Shown here piece after piece: positions 24,344 to 33,295 of a DNA stretch of 64,000 bases. The position numbers and the translations under genes are program-made. Origin of the DNA: Sphingopyxis sp. MSC1_008. Its GTDB lineage: Bacteria > Pseudomonadota > Alphaproteobacteria > Sphingomonadales > Sphingomonadaceae. Numbering within the stretch: the stretch's first letter is position 1; every line of letters starts with the position of its first letter. The notes below the pieces were generated by a model. That model did not search any database, had not been told where the DNA came from, and was given only the letters and a program-made list of their open reading frames with translations. Location of the stretch: contig NZ_JALPRD010000002.1 in NCBI RefSeq assembly GCF_023197165.1, forward strand, positions 477,847 through 541,846, read 5' to 3'.

Positions 24344-25958
24344 CATCTCCTCCAAGCCGGTCGATCGCGTCAGAAGCAAGCGGTAAGAGTATTTCGAACG
24401 CGGCGCCGTCTGTGTAGGTCTCATCAAGTTCGATTGTGCCATGATGCATTTCGACAATTGCTTTGCTGATCGCCAATCCGAGTCCGGTGCCGACATGGCC
24501 CGCCTGATGAACCCCCTCTTCCTGCGAAAAGCGGGTAAATATACGATGGCGAAACTCCGCGCCAATGCCGGGCCCTTTGTCGGTCACGCGGATCAATGCC
24601 TGACAACCGCGTTCTTCGAGTCTTATCTGGACGGTCGATCCCGCGGGTGAAAATTTGCATGCGTTGGAGACCAAATTGGAAATGACCTGATTGAACCGTG
24701 CTCGGTCGATAGAGGCCACCACGGGAGCATTCGGGATTTGCAGTGCGAGACCGACGCCATGGTGTTCGGCGAATGGCTCATTTTGTTCGGTGGTCTCGGA
24801 CAGTAGCTTGCCTATGTCTTCGCGCTCGAAGCTGAAGCGCATTCGTCCCGACTGAAGTTTATCCACGTCGAGCAGATCGTTCACGAGGCCGGTCAGACGC
24901 TCGGCGTTTCTTAGGGCGAGTGTGGCGAGCCGCGAAGCTTTGGGGGAAAGGTCGCCCGCGGCGCCAGCCGTGATCAACCCAATGGCGCCCGCGATCGCGG
25001 TGAGCGGCGTACGCAGTTCGTGGCTGACCGTCGATACGAGCTCGTCCTTGAGGCGCGCGATCTGCCGCTCAGTTGTGACATCGCGAACCGTCGCTATGAA
25101 TCGGCCATCCCCGAGCGTCCTGCGCCGGAACTCGATCGTCTTTCCATCCGCGCCGACAAGGTCGAGATGTCGGCTATCGGAACTCTGGATCGAGGTCATC
25201 ATTGCGGTGACGATGGCTGCGGGGTCGCCCGGACCGAGATAGCCTTTTTCGGCGAACGGGTAGACGAGTTCAGTCGCAGAGGCGCCCTCCCGTACGGCGC
25301 CCTCGGGGTAACCGAGCAACCTCGCGAAGTCCTCATTCCAGAGCATAAGCCTGAGATCGGCGTCGAACAGTCCGACGCCCTCGCTGACGTTCTCGACGGT
25401 GAGTTTCAGCAGTTCCCGCTCTCCGCCGAGCTGCTGATGATGGTCCTCCACTGCGAAACGCTCTACGCGCAATTCGATTAGATCGACTACAGTGCGCGCG
25501 AGATCGGCCAAATGTTTGCGATCGGCGGTTGTCAGTTGCCGCGGCCTCGTATCACCGATGCACAAGGTCCCAACCGCATGGCCGTCCAGCCGCAAGGGGG
25601 CGCCGGCGTAAAATCGAACATGAGGCGGCCCCGCTACGAGCGGGTTTTTTACAAACCGGGAATCGTCCAGCGTGTCAGGTACAACAGTGACTTCGGAATC
25701 GAGAATGGCGAACGCACAGAAGGCAACGTCGCGCGGAGTACCCCACACTTCGAGGCCGCAAGCGCCGCGGAAACATTGCATTTCCGATCCGACGATCGAC
25801 ACGAGCGATATCGGGACGTCGAACAAGCTGGCGGTCAGTCGCGCGATGCGATCGAAACCAGGCTCTCGCCCGATTCCCGACAATTTGTAGCGCTCGATCG
25901 CCGCAAGGCGTGCAGCTTCATCACCGGGAACGCTAGCGATGACGTCGTGCCGTGACAT
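24336..25958 (-). CDS. GAF-PAS sensor histidine kinase
   Basis: 540 residues, soluble. An N-terminal GAF domain spans about 25-170 (GFDRIARLTASLFDVPISLV, FYAGAPLRLDGHAVGTLCIG). A PAS domain spans about 185-300 (NVSEGVGLFDADLRLMLWNE). The HisKA H-box is VSTVSHELRTPL, then the HATPase N, G1 and G2 boxes follow (VISNLVSNACKFS, DKGPGIG, GTGLGLAISKAIV). The ATG at 25958 follows AAGGAAG. It has no receiver of its own and no adjacent regulator on its strand. Its kinase core is close to that of the CHASE3 kinase 0.8 kb away, suggesting related outputs. It overlaps the cupin gene tail by 8 bases, convergently. Confidence 0.92.
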   Translation of the reverse strand: MSRHDVIASVPGDEAARLAAIERYKLSGIGREPGFDRIARLTASLFDVPISLVSIVGSEMQCFRGACGLEVWGTPRDVAFCAFAILDSEVTVVPDTLDDSRFVKNPLVAGPPHVRFYAGAPLRLDGHAVGTLCIGDTRPRQLTTADRKHLADLARTVVDLIELRVERFAVEDHHQQLGGERELLKLTVENVSEGVGLFDADLRLMLWNEDFARLLGYPEGAVREGASATELVYPFAEKGYLGPGDPAAIVTAMMTSIQSSDSRHLDLVGADGKTIEFRRRTLGDGRFIATVRDVTTERQIARLKDELVSTVSHELRTPLTAIAGAIGLITAGAAGDLSPKASRLATLALRNAERLTGLVNDLLDVDKLQSGRMRFSFEREDIGKLLSETTEQNEPFAEHHGVGLALQIPNAPVVASIDRARFNQVISNLVSNACKFSPAGSTVQIRLEERGCQALIRVTDKGPGIGAEFRHRIFTRFSQEEGVHQAGHVGTGLGLAISKAIVEMHHGTIELDETYTDGAAFEILLPLASDAIDRLGGDAI

Positions 25959-26249
25959 CAATCTTCCTTGGCCGTGAACGATATCTATCTTATCGGAATA
26001 ACAAGGAAATCTGTCGGTAAGTTCCGCTGGCCGCGCGTTTGGCCGAATCTGTCCCGGACAGAAACGAATATCATTCCTAAGTGCGCGGCGAATGGTCGAC
26101 GGACCTCAGCGTTTGGAGGAGTTAGCGGAACCGGTTTGCGTCAACCACATCCGGTAGCGGGTGAAATATTTCTGAGCGGTAACATGGGTTAGTCAGATCG
26201 CGCCGCGAGCAAGCTATTTTCTCCCTGTCTCCAATCTGCGGGGAAAGAA

Positions 26250-26486
26250 ATGGCTAAAGCAAGCGATTCGATTTGGAAGCGAATTACCGCGCTCGAAGAT
26301 GCCCATGGCGAGCGCGCCGAAGCATTTGCGCGGGACGAGGCGATCCGAGCAGCGGTTGCGGGCGATCTGGGCGGGGCCGAAGTCTGGCAATCGGTCGCGA
26401 ACGAGCTGCACACGCTTCATGCGATCAACCCGAGCCCCGCGCGCACGTTGCCCGGTACTCCACCTGCAAGAGGGAAATCTATCTAG
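26250..26486 (+). CDS. Small hypothetical protein
   Basis: 78 residues, predicted helical and charged (DSIWKRITALEDAHGERAEA; VWQSVANELHTLHAINPSPA). GGGGAAAG precedes the ATG. The ending is polar. Not recognised; similar small proteins with an ANELHTL-type motif are remembered from sphingomonads but without function. Confidence 0.5.
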   Translation: MAKASDSIWKRITALEDAHGERAEAFARDEAIRAAVAGDLGGAEVWQSVANELHTLHAINPSPARTLPGTPPARGKSI

Positions 26487-26796
26487 GCGTGCTTGTCTTA
26501 TAGAAAATCGACGAAGATCGACGACCATAGGAGATGATGACGACCTTATGAACGCGCAACGAATACGCAGATAAAGCATCCAGTCTGCTAACGACCCTTC
26601 TGACAAAACCGAATGGCGGCATTCGGCGAAAAGAGGTTGATCGGCTCGCGCGGCGCGCTCGATACCTCTCGGCTAATCGCGCTTTTTTTTGGGTCGCGAT
26701 GCCGTTGATTAACCACTCGTTTCGGTGCGTGTGCGACTATCTTCTGCTATCGGCATCCAGGCACAGGGTTTCGGTCGCCCCAAAGGAATGCGTGGC
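26487..26796. other. Non-coding gap before the phosphorelay genes
   Basis: About 310 bases without a credible gene. It includes a run of eight T near 26681-26688 after a GC-rich partly self-complementary stretch, which could terminate a plus-strand transcript. The stem is imperfect. Confidence 0.4.
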
Positions 26797-28965
26797 ATGC
26801 GTAAGGTAGCGAGTTGGGGGCGGGCGATAAGGGCCAATTGGGTTCTCGTCTTCACTTGCGCGGGCGCCCTGCTCATTTTGTTCTTTCTATCGCTGGCGAC
26901 CGATCGCGGCTTCGAACAGAATGCGCGACTGCGGCAACAAGTCTCCAACTCATATGATGCAAGAGCTGCCCTGCAAGCAGTCTTGACGCGGCATCAAGAC
27001 ATTGAACTTGGCCAGCGCGGCTACGTCATCACCGGCGACCCGAAATTTCTCGCCCCCTATCGAAGTGGCGCATCCCGCATCGACGCCAACCTTGACCTAT
27101 TTGCGAAACTCGCGGGAGGCGACGGGCAATCGAACCTGATCGACGAGCTTCGCCGCACTTCGGTCCAGAAGCGCCGTTTCGTCGCGCAGACGATCGGCCT
27201 CGTCGAAGGCGGACGACGCGCCGAGGCTGTGAACCTTATCGCCAGCGGCGAGGGCAAGCGGTCGATGGATCGTATCCGCGTGCTGATCAGCGAGATATCC
27301 GAAGCCGAACGGCTTAAACTCGAGGAGCGCACTGCCTCGGCGAATGCGGCCCGCGAGCGGTTGCGCGACCGCACCTTTACGTTGCAAATCGGGCTGATCG
27401 TGCTGCTCGCATTATCGGCCATTCTGATTGGACGCAGCCAATCGGCATTGAAGACGTCCCATCGCCGCTCGCATGATCTTGCGGCTCGCCAAGAGGCGAT
27501 TTTCGACAGCGCCAAGGATGGGATGATCGTGCTGAATCCGAGCGGGAGCATCGAGAGCCTGAATCCGTCGGCCGCCCAGATGTTCGGGGTGCCGTCGGAA
27601 TCGCTGCTCCGGCGCGACATCGGGTCGCTGTTCGAAATCGCACCCGACCGCGGACAGATCGAAACCTTCCTTCGCCGCCTGACGGCGAACCGCAAAGAAA
27701 AGTACGGGCAGATTCAGGAATTTGTCGGACGCCGTCAGAATGGCTCCACCTTTCCGCTCGAAGTGTCGGTCAGCCCGGTGCACCTCGCCGACGGCACGCT
27801 GTTCATCGCCGTGATCCGCGACATCGGCGACCGCCGTGAGGTCGAGCAGATGAAGGGGGAGTTCGTCGCGACGGTCAGCCACGAACTGCGCACCCCGCTG
27901 ACGTCGATCGCGGGCTCGCTCGGCCTGATCAGCGGCGGCGCGGCGGGCGAAATCCCGCTGAAGGCCGCGCGGTTGGTCGAGATTGCGCACAGCAACGCGG
28001 CGCGCCTCGTGCGGCTGATCAACGACATCCTCGATATCGAAAAGATCGAGGCGGGGCGGATGCAGTTCGATCTCCGCCCGATCGCGCTCGGGCCGCTGCT
28101 TGAGGCTGCCGAACACCAGACGGCGGGGTTCGCGAGCGAATATAGCGTACCAGTCCATGTCGAGCCCGTCGCGGCCGGCGCCGCCGTCCTCGCCGACGAG
28201 GATCGGCTAATGCAGATCGTCACAAACCTGCTCTCCAACGCGATTAAATTTTCGCGGCGGGGAGAAGCGGTGACGGTCAGGGTGACGCCGCTCGATCGGC
28301 GCTACCGGATCAGCGTCATCGACCGGGGTGAAGGGATACCCGAGGCTTTCCGCAGCCGTATTTTCGGCAAATTCGCGCAGGCGGACGCATCGGACTCGCG
28401 GCAAAAGGGCGGCACCGGGCTCGGGCTCAGCATCGTGCGCGAAATCGTCGTCCGGCTTGGCGGCTCGGTCGATTTCGAGAGTGTCGAAGGCGCGGGCAGT
28501 ATCTTTCACGTTGATCTCCCAGCGGCCGAATTGCCGGGGCCCGTGCATATACCAAGCGAGGTCGAGGCGCCGTTGCCCAGCGATCCGGCGCTTCCGGTCG
28601 TGCTCCATGTCGATGACGATCCCGACATGCTCGCCGTCGTAGCCAGCGCCTTCGATGGCAAGGCGACGATTCATTCGACGTCGAGCGTGGCCGAGGCGCG
28701 CGCCGCGATTCGGCAGACGCGCTATGACGCCGCGATCCTCGATGTCGGGATGCTCGATGGATGCGGAACCGACCTCGTTGCGCCGCTGCGTAAACGCACG
28801 CCGAGCTTGCCGGTCGTCCTGTTCACCGCGCAGGAAGTCGACGGCGCGCCGAAACAGGGTATCGACCTTGTTCTCGTTAAATCGCGCGCCAGCCTCGACA
28901 CGCTGGTCCGCGAAGTGACCGAGCGGATCGGGGCGAAGCGGGCGAATGGCGGAGGCGGCAAATGA
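26797..28965 (+). CDS. Hybrid sensor kinase: CHASE3-PAS-HisKA-HATPase-receiver
   Basis: 722 residues. One transmembrane helix (about 14-34), a periplasmic four-helix CHASE3 sensor (about 40-185, LTRHQDIELGQRGYVITGDP is the family signature), a second helix (195-215) and a PAS domain (about 235-350). The H-box is VATVSHELRTPL, followed by HATPase boxes (VTNLLSNAIKFS, GTGLGLSIVREIV). A C-terminal receiver (about 605-715) has HVDDDPDM and the phospho-acceptor Asp in AAILDVGML. The ATG at 26797 has GGAA eight bases upstream. The ATG at 26788 and a GTG at 26725 are weaker choices. Its stop overlaps the next ATG. Confidence 0.93.
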   Translation: MRKVASWGRAIRANWVLVFTCAGALLILFFLSLATDRGFEQNARLRQQVSNSYDARAALQAVLTRHQDIELGQRGYVITGDPKFLAPYRSGASRIDANLDLFAKLAGGDGQSNLIDELRRTSVQKRRFVAQTIGLVEGGRRAEAVNLIASGEGKRSMDRIRVLISEISEAERLKLEERTASANAARERLRDRTFTLQIGLIVLLALSAILIGRSQSALKTSHRRSHDLAARQEAIFDSAKDGMIVLNPSGSIESLNPSAAQMFGVPSESLLRRDIGSLFEIAPDRGQIETFLRRLTANRKEKYGQIQEFVGRRQNGSTFPLEVSVSPVHLADGTLFIAVIRDIGDRREVEQMKGEFVATVSHELRTPLTSIAGSLGLISGGAAGEIPLKAARLVEIAHSNAARLVRLINDILDIEKIEAGRMQFDLRPIALGPLLEAAEHQTAGFASEYSVPVHVEPVAAGAAVLADEDRLMQIVTNLLSNAIKFSRRGEAVTVRVTPLDRRYRISVIDRGEGIPEAFRSRIFGKFAQADASDSRQKGGTGLGLSIVREIVVRLGGSVDFESVEGAGSIFHVDLPAAELPGPVHIPSEVEAPLPSDPALPVVLHVDDDPDMLAVVASAFDGKATIHSTSSVAEARAAIRQTRYDAAILDVGMLDGCGTDLVAPLRKRTPSLPVVLFTAQEVDGAPKQGIDLVLVKSRASLDTLVREVTERIGAKRANGGGGK

Positions 28966-29333
28966 GCAGTCGGATTCTCTATATCGACGATGAGGACGAT
29001 ATTCGGGAAGTCGCCGAAATGGCGCTCGAACTCGATCCGTCCTTCGCCGTTCGCACATGCGGGTCGGGCCGCGAGGGGCTGGCGGCGGCGCGCGACTGGC
29101 AACCCCACCTAATCCTGCTCGACGTGATGATGCCCGAACTCGATGGGCCGGGCGTGCTTGAAATCCTCAGGCACGACCCCGCGACGGCATCGATCCCGGT
29201 GGTGTTCATCACCGCGCGGACGCAGGCGCACGAGGTCGAGCGGCTGCGCGAACTCGGCGCGCGCGGCGTGCTAGCGAAACCCTTCGATGCGATGCTGATC
29301 GCCGGGCAGGTCCGGGCCTTCCTCGATGGCTGA
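28962..29333 (+). CDS. Single-domain response regulator (CheY-like)
   Basis: 123 residues, one receiver domain and nothing else: acidic pocket YIDDEDDIRE, phosphorylated Asp in ILLDVMMPELDG, Thr in FITARTQ and Lys in LAKPFD. Without an output domain it most likely shuttles phosphate to the Hpt protein encoded next. It overlaps both neighbours (ATGA upstream, 8 bases downstream), so the three are co-translated. Confidence 0.92.
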   Translation: MSSRILYIDDEDDIREVAEMALELDPSFAVRTCGSGREGLAAARDWQPHLILLDVMMPELDGPGVLEILRHDPATASIPVVFITARTQAHEVERLRELGARGVLAKPFDAMLIAGQVRAFLDG

Positions 29334-29610
29334 GATCGACGCGCGCCTGGCCGCGATTGCCGAACGTTTCGCCGCGCAGGCAGGCGAGACCGCGGCGGAG
29401 ATTGGCGCCGCGCTCGATCGCGAAGACTGGTCCGAACTGGCGCGGCTGGCCCACAGCCTCGCCGGGCGCGCCGGCATGTTTGGCTACGGCGCCATCGGAA
29501 ACGCTGCGCGAAGCGTCGAGGAGGCGGTCGATTCCGAGTTTTTGACCGAGGCGATCACCCGTCTAACGCAAAATTTGCTGGCCCAGATGGCGGAGCTAAA
29601 TCGCGCCTGA
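29326..29610 (+). CDS. Hpt-domain phosphotransfer protein
   Basis: 94 residues forming one helical Hpt domain. The phospho-accepting His is in LARLAHSLAGRAGMFGYGAI (near residue 45), with the Gly-rich helix turn usual for Hpt. Together with the upstream hybrid kinase and receiver it provides every step of a His-Asp-His-Asp relay, with the LuxR-type regulator at 29698 as the obvious last Asp (inference). Confidence 0.9.
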   Translation: MAEIDARLAAIAERFAAQAGETAAEIGAALDREDWSELARLAHSLAGRAGMFGYGAIGNAARSVEEAVDSEFLTEAITRLTQNLLAQMAELNRA

Positions 29611-29697
29611 ACGGTTATTATGATTAATGGCGCAGGTGGACCATGGCCCGCGCGAAGTGATAATATGTAACCTCAACAACATCGTGGTGGATTTGAA

Positions 29698-30324
29698 ATG
29701 ACGAAAGTGCTCGTGGCGGACGATGATCCGCTCACTATGGCTGGGATTACGGCGCTTCTCGACAAGAGCAATTTCGATGTGGTAGCGACGGTGAATACGG
29801 GCGCGGCGGTGCTCGACACGTTGGCAAGCGCGCGGCCTGACCTTCTGATCCTCGACAATGGTATGCCCGAACGCAGCGGTCTCGACGTGCTGCGGACGCT
29901 GCGCAGCCGCGGCGACACGCGGCCGGTCGTGCTGCTCACCGGCGGCTTGAATGATGAACTGGCGCGCGAGGCGATCCAGCTGTCGGTCAACGGCATCGTG
30001 ATTAAGGGGACTGCGCCGCGCGACCTTCTCACCTGCCTCGAAAGCGTCGTGCAGGGGCGGCGCTGGCTCGACCAGGATGTGATGCAACGCGTGATGGAAC
30101 AGGCGATGTCGCCCGACGCACCGCGCGATCCGTTCGAGGTACTGAGCGGACGCGAGCGTGCAGTGGCCTCGCTCGCGCGGCGCGGGCTGCGCAACAAGGA
30201 AATCGCCGATGAGCTGGGGCTGACCGAAGGCACGGTGAAGGTCCATCTCCATAAGGTTTTTGATAAGCTTAACATTCGCGGCCGCACCGAATTGATCCTG
30301 CTCGCGCAGGGCCGCGGCGCCTGA
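29698..30324 (+). CDS. NarL/LuxR-type response regulator
   Basis: 208 residues. The receiver domain (about 1-120; VADDDPLTM, LLILDNGMPERSG with the Asp, LLTGG, VIKGTAP) is joined to a LuxR helix-turn-helix (about 145-205; LSGRERAVASLARRGLRNKE, TEGTVKVHLHKVFDKLNIRG). It lies between the phosphorelay operon and the pilus cluster, 140 bases before the first pilin, so it is the likeliest direct regulator of the pilus genes (inference). Confidence 0.93.
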   Translation: MTKVLVADDDPLTMAGITALLDKSNFDVVATVNTGAAVLDTLASARPDLLILDNGMPERSGLDVLRTLRSRGDTRPVVLLTGGLNDELAREAIQLSVNGIVIKGTAPRDLLTCLESVVQGRRWLDQDVMQRVMEQAMSPDAPRDPFEVLSGRERAVASLARRGLRNKEIADELGLTEGTVKVHLHKVFDKLNIRGRTELILLAQGRGA

Positions 30325-30463
30325 CTCTATACCGGAAGATATAAGCCGTTTTAGCCGTTGGTGAGCGGCTTTGTCGCCTGCCGGTGAATATCGCACGCGC
30401 GGGCGTTAGCGCATCTGTCGATCAAGTTGGCGGCATCGGGCCGTCACCGACGACAGGCGATAC

Positions 30464-31072
30464 ATGCAGTTTCTTCGTGTCCTCTTCCTGCTGGCCTTGG
30501 CGGTGATCAGTGTGATCGCCAGCCAGCATGCGCATGCGCAGGTCACTGCCTATGCGGTGGGGCAGGGCGCGGTGAACAGCGTCGAGGTCGGCGTTGAAGT
30601 CCGCGCGTCGGTGCTCGGTCGCTGCGGGTTTGCGACCGGCGGCGCGCCCACCGGCACCATCGACCAGGCCGATTTCGACAAGACCGGCTTTAACAAGGAT
30701 TTCGCGATTCAGCTTAACTGCACCGGCGCGTCGCGGATCGCGGTGTCGTCGGCGAACGGCGGGATGGCCAACGCGGCGACCGGCGGCACTGGATATCAGA
30801 CGAAGGCGCCCTATAATGTCGCGCTCTATGTCGCCGCAGACAATGGCACGAACGCCTCGGCCGCCTGCGCCGCCGCGACGCTCGCCGCCGGCGGCAACTG
30901 CACGTTCGCCGGCACGGCGGGCACCGCGACGGGCCTTCGCCTCGCTGGCGCCTCGACCAAGGCCAACGGGTCCTATCTCCGCGTCAGCGCGCCGGCATAC
31001 GCCGGGACCGATACGCTCGCCGCGGGTCGCTATACCGATACCCTCTCGATCACCGTCAGTGTCAGTCCTTAA
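30464..31072 (+). CDS. Spore coat U-domain pilin (Csu-like minor or major subunit)
   Basis: 202 residues. The signal peptide ends near SQHAHAQ, followed by one spore-coat-protein-U fold with paired Cys (GRCGFATGG/LNCTGAS and AACAAATLAAGGNCTF), and ends TDTLSITVSVSP with the alternating beta pattern of a chaperone-usher pilin. First gene of the pilus cluster. Archaic Csu-type pili use several such subunits; whether this one is minor or major cannot be decided, though the gene at 32666 looks more like the bulk subunit. Confidence 0.85.
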   Translation: MQFLRVLFLLALAVISVIASQHAHAQVTAYAVGQGAVNSVEVGVEVRASVLGRCGFATGGAPTGTIDQADFDKTGFNKDFAIQLNCTGASRIAVSSANGGMANAATGGTGYQTKAPYNVALYVAADNGTNASAACAAATLAAGGNCTFAGTAGTATGLRLAGASTKANGSYLRVSAPAYAGTDTLAAGRYTDTLSITVSVSP

Positions 31073-31134
31073 CGCCATGTTGAACAAATCAAATCCGCGC
31101 TTATTAACTATCGGATCCTATTTCGGGGTTCGAT

Positions 31135-31485
31135 ATGATGACACCTACGACATTGATTTCGAACCGGATCGCTCGCGCGGCGCTCGTTCTGGCGGGCATA
31201 GGATTTGCGGCGCCCGCGATGGCGGACGAGGTAAACCAGATCGCCATTTACGGCGAAGTGGCGCCGCGCTGCTGGGTTGCCCATCCGATGAAGATCGTCG
31301 CGACCGATGCAGCGGTACAGGTCAAGCCGGCCCGCGCGATCTGCAATCAGGCGCGTCCGGTTCTGCTGACCGAAGTGCGGATGATCGATTCGGACGGGAC
31401 GCTGGTCAAGCCCGCGGTCGCAGATCGCGCCGCGCCATTCTCCCCTCGCACCGCGCTGGAGATCGTCGTAACCCCTCAGCTATGA
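31135..31485 (+). CDS. Secreted pilus-cluster protein, unknown
   Basis: 116 residues. A signal peptide ends near GFAAPAMA. The short mature chain starts DEVNQIAIYGEVAPRCWVAH and contains two Cys (RCWVA and ICNQA), then ends in a strand LEIVVTPQL. The pattern of an opening strand, Cys, Cys and a final strand is that of a minimal pilin-like domain. Its stop overlaps the ATG of the next gene, tying it to the pilus cluster. Not a recognised family. Confidence 0.6.
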   Translation: MMTPTTLISNRIARAALVLAGIGFAAPAMADEVNQIAIYGEVAPRCWVAHPMKIVATDAAVQVKPARAICNQARPVLLTEVRMIDSDGTLVKPAVADRAAPFSPRTALEIVVTPQL

Positions 31486-32519
31486 GGATTTGGACGGCCG
31501 GTTTATCAGCGCTGGGATCGACGTGCGCGCTCGTACTCGCGCAGCCCGCCGTCGCCCAATCGCAAATATCCTCGGTTTGCGGCGTGACCGGCGCCGCGAC
31601 AGCGCCCGCCAGCATCACCTATGATCCCTTTTCGCCCGGAGGCCTGTCCGAAGCGACGGTGCCGCTGATTCTGCGGCGCAACCGCGGGCTGATTCTCGGC
31701 CGCACACGCGAGGTCAGCTTGGTGCTCGTCTCGCCGTCGGGCTCGCCCGCGCTCGACGTCACCTATAATGGCTATCGCGTCATCTATCCCGAAGGTTCAA
31801 CCGCGGGGCGCCCGCGGTCGCTCAATTCGAAGGACAATGGCGCGGGCGCGGCGGGCGAAATCCGTTATGATTTCGGCAGCCTGCTCGCCGCGGACACCTC
31901 GACCCCGCTCAACCTGCGCGTGACCGTGCCGCCGGGGACGGACCTGTCGGCGGGCGAGCCGATCATCCTCGACCTGCTCTATATCTGCTCGGGCGAGAAT
32001 GGCATGGCGAGTGTGTCGGTTCCGACGCGCGACACCGGCACGATCCGGATCAACGTCAATACGGTGAGCGCGCTCCAGGCCTATTATGCCGGATCGCCGC
32101 TCGATTTCGGCGAGATCGGCGAGGCGACGACCGCGGCGGTTCTCGCCGCGCCCGATCGTTATACGACCCCGGCGTCGAATTCGCTTCGTGTGCGCAGTTC
32201 GGGACCGTTCGAGGTCAGGATGCGCTCGCAGAACGACTTCAAGCTGACCTTTCCGGGCGGCAGCCTGTCCAACGCGGCGCAGACGATCCGGTACAGCGCG
32301 CGCTTCCTGGGACGGGAGATCACGTCGAACAGCGGTTTCGGCACGCGAACCTGCGCGCGCGCGGGCATGGACGGAAGCGCCGGGGTGCTGCCGCTGCGCA
32401 CGACGCTGAAGGAAGGCGGATCGGCGAAGACGCCGGCGACCAATTATAGCGACATCATCAGCATCACCTTCACGCCGATCGTCACCGCGAGTTCGGCGAC
32501 CAGCTGCGCGGGCCTCTGA
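31482..32519 (+). CDS. Two-domain spore coat U-like protein, probable pilus tip subunit
   Basis: 345 residues. The signal peptide ends at PAVAQ. The N-terminal domain (about 25-195; SSVCGVTGAATAPASITYDP to LLYICSG) is followed by a C-terminal pilin-like domain (about 205-340; INVNTVSALQAYYAGSPLDF to DIISITFTPIV). Size and the two-domain plan resemble CsuE-type tip adhesins, which have an adhesive domain plus a pilin domain. The gene order differs from the Acinetobacter csu operon, where the tip gene is last. The ATG overlaps the previous stop. Confidence 0.7.
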   Translation: MRIWTAGLSALGSTCALVLAQPAVAQSQISSVCGVTGAATAPASITYDPFSPGGLSEATVPLILRRNRGLILGRTREVSLVLVSPSGSPALDVTYNGYRVIYPEGSTAGRPRSLNSKDNGAGAAGEIRYDFGSLLAADTSTPLNLRVTVPPGTDLSAGEPIILDLLYICSGENGMASVSVPTRDTGTIRINVNTVSALQAYYAGSPLDFGEIGEATTAAVLAAPDRYTTPASNSLRVRSSGPFEVRMRSQNDFKLTFPGGSLSNAAQTIRYSARFLGREITSNSGFGTRTCARAGMDGSAGVLPLRTTLKEGGSAKTPATNYSDIISITFTPIVTASSATSCAGL

Positions 32520-32554
32520 CCGCCTCTATATCGTCAGGTATAGGAAATGATGCC

Positions 32555-32573
32555 CGAAGTTAGCTTCGTTTTT
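32555..32573 (+). terminator. Weak intrinsic terminator upstream of the bulk pilin gene
   Basis: CGAAG (32555-32559), loop TTAG, CTTCG (32564-32568), then TTTTT. The 5-bp stem is short, but with the T tract it could separate the tip-subunit transcript from that of the pilin at 32666. Confidence 0.4.
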
Positions 32574-32665
32574 GCCGGACGCTAAATATTGCCTGCGGTC
32601 GATCCGGCCTATCTCCAACTCGTCAGGGCGATGAGCCCTCCCAGATTTTCGATTGGAGATATGAA

Positions 32666-33226
32666 ATGAAAAAGCTTGTTCTCTCGGCCCTGATCATCGG
32701 TTCGACCTTCGCCGCTGCTCCTGCTTTTGCTCAGTCCGCCGCTGGCTCGGTCGACGTGACCGGCACCGTTGCAGCGCGCTGCTCGGCCGTCACCGCGATC
32801 ACCGGCAGCATCACGCTCGGCGAACTTGCTAAGGCCGACGGCACCGTCGACCCGGGTTTCACCGGCAACACCGGTGGCCTCAGCCGCAACTTCACGGTGA
32901 AGTGCAACGGGTCGAACCCGAAGATCACGGTCGAAGCCAAGCCGCTGGTGAACGCTGCCGCGACCAACTCGCCGAACGGCTACACCAACACCATCCACTA
33001 CACCGCGACGCTGGTCGCGACGGGCGCCAAGGGCGGCACCACGCCGGTTGCCGACCAGTCGCTGAGCACCGGTGCGACCTCGGCGCAGGTCGGCGACCGC
33101 CTGGCCGCGACCGCGAACAACATCACGCTGACGGTGGGCAGCGGCCAGACCTCCGATTCGACGGCGATCCTCGACGCCGGCACCTATGCCGGCAAGGTCG
33201 AAATCACGATCGCACCGACCGCCTGA
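32666..33226 (+). CDS. Spore coat U-domain pilin, likely major subunit
   Basis: 186 residues. A clean signal peptide (MKKLVLSALIIGSTFAAAPAFA) precedes one pilin domain opening SVDVTGTVAARCSAVTAITG and closing with ILDAGTYAGKVEITIAP. The two Cys (RCSAV and KCNGS) match the conserved disulfide. Thr/Asn/Ala-rich composition and strongly optimised codons fit a highly expressed fibre protein. TTGGAGAT lies just before. A 10-bp hairpin sits directly after the stop. Confidence 0.85.
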   Translation: MKKLVLSALIIGSTFAAAPAFAQSAAGSVDVTGTVAARCSAVTAITGSITLGELAKADGTVDPGFTGNTGGLSRNFTVKCNGSNPKITVEAKPLVNAAATNSPNGYTNTIHYTATLVATGAKGGTTPVADQSLSTGATSAQVGDRLAATANNITLTVGSGQTSDSTAILDAGTYAGKVEITIAPTA

Positions 33227-33242
33227 CACCTGGGGGGGTGTT

Positions 33243-33273
33243 CCCGGCAGGCTCGGTCCACAGGCCTGCCGGG
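33243..33273 (+). promoter_or_regulatory. GC-rich mRNA hairpin after the major pilin gene
   Basis: CCCGGCAGGC (33243-33252) pairs perfectly with GCCTGCCGGG (33264-33273), loop of 11 bases, no T tract. The position between the abundant subunit and the chaperone/usher genes suggests an attenuating or mRNA-stabilising stem, not a full terminator. Confidence 0.55.
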
Positions 33274-33295
33274 ATTAGCCTTGAAGGATATGGTC

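Noticed and set aside
30594..31480. Long N-terminal extension of the two-domain pilus protein in the same frame
   Set aside because: It would overlap the first pilin and the 116-residue gene out of frame; the ATG at 31482 starts a proper signal peptide.
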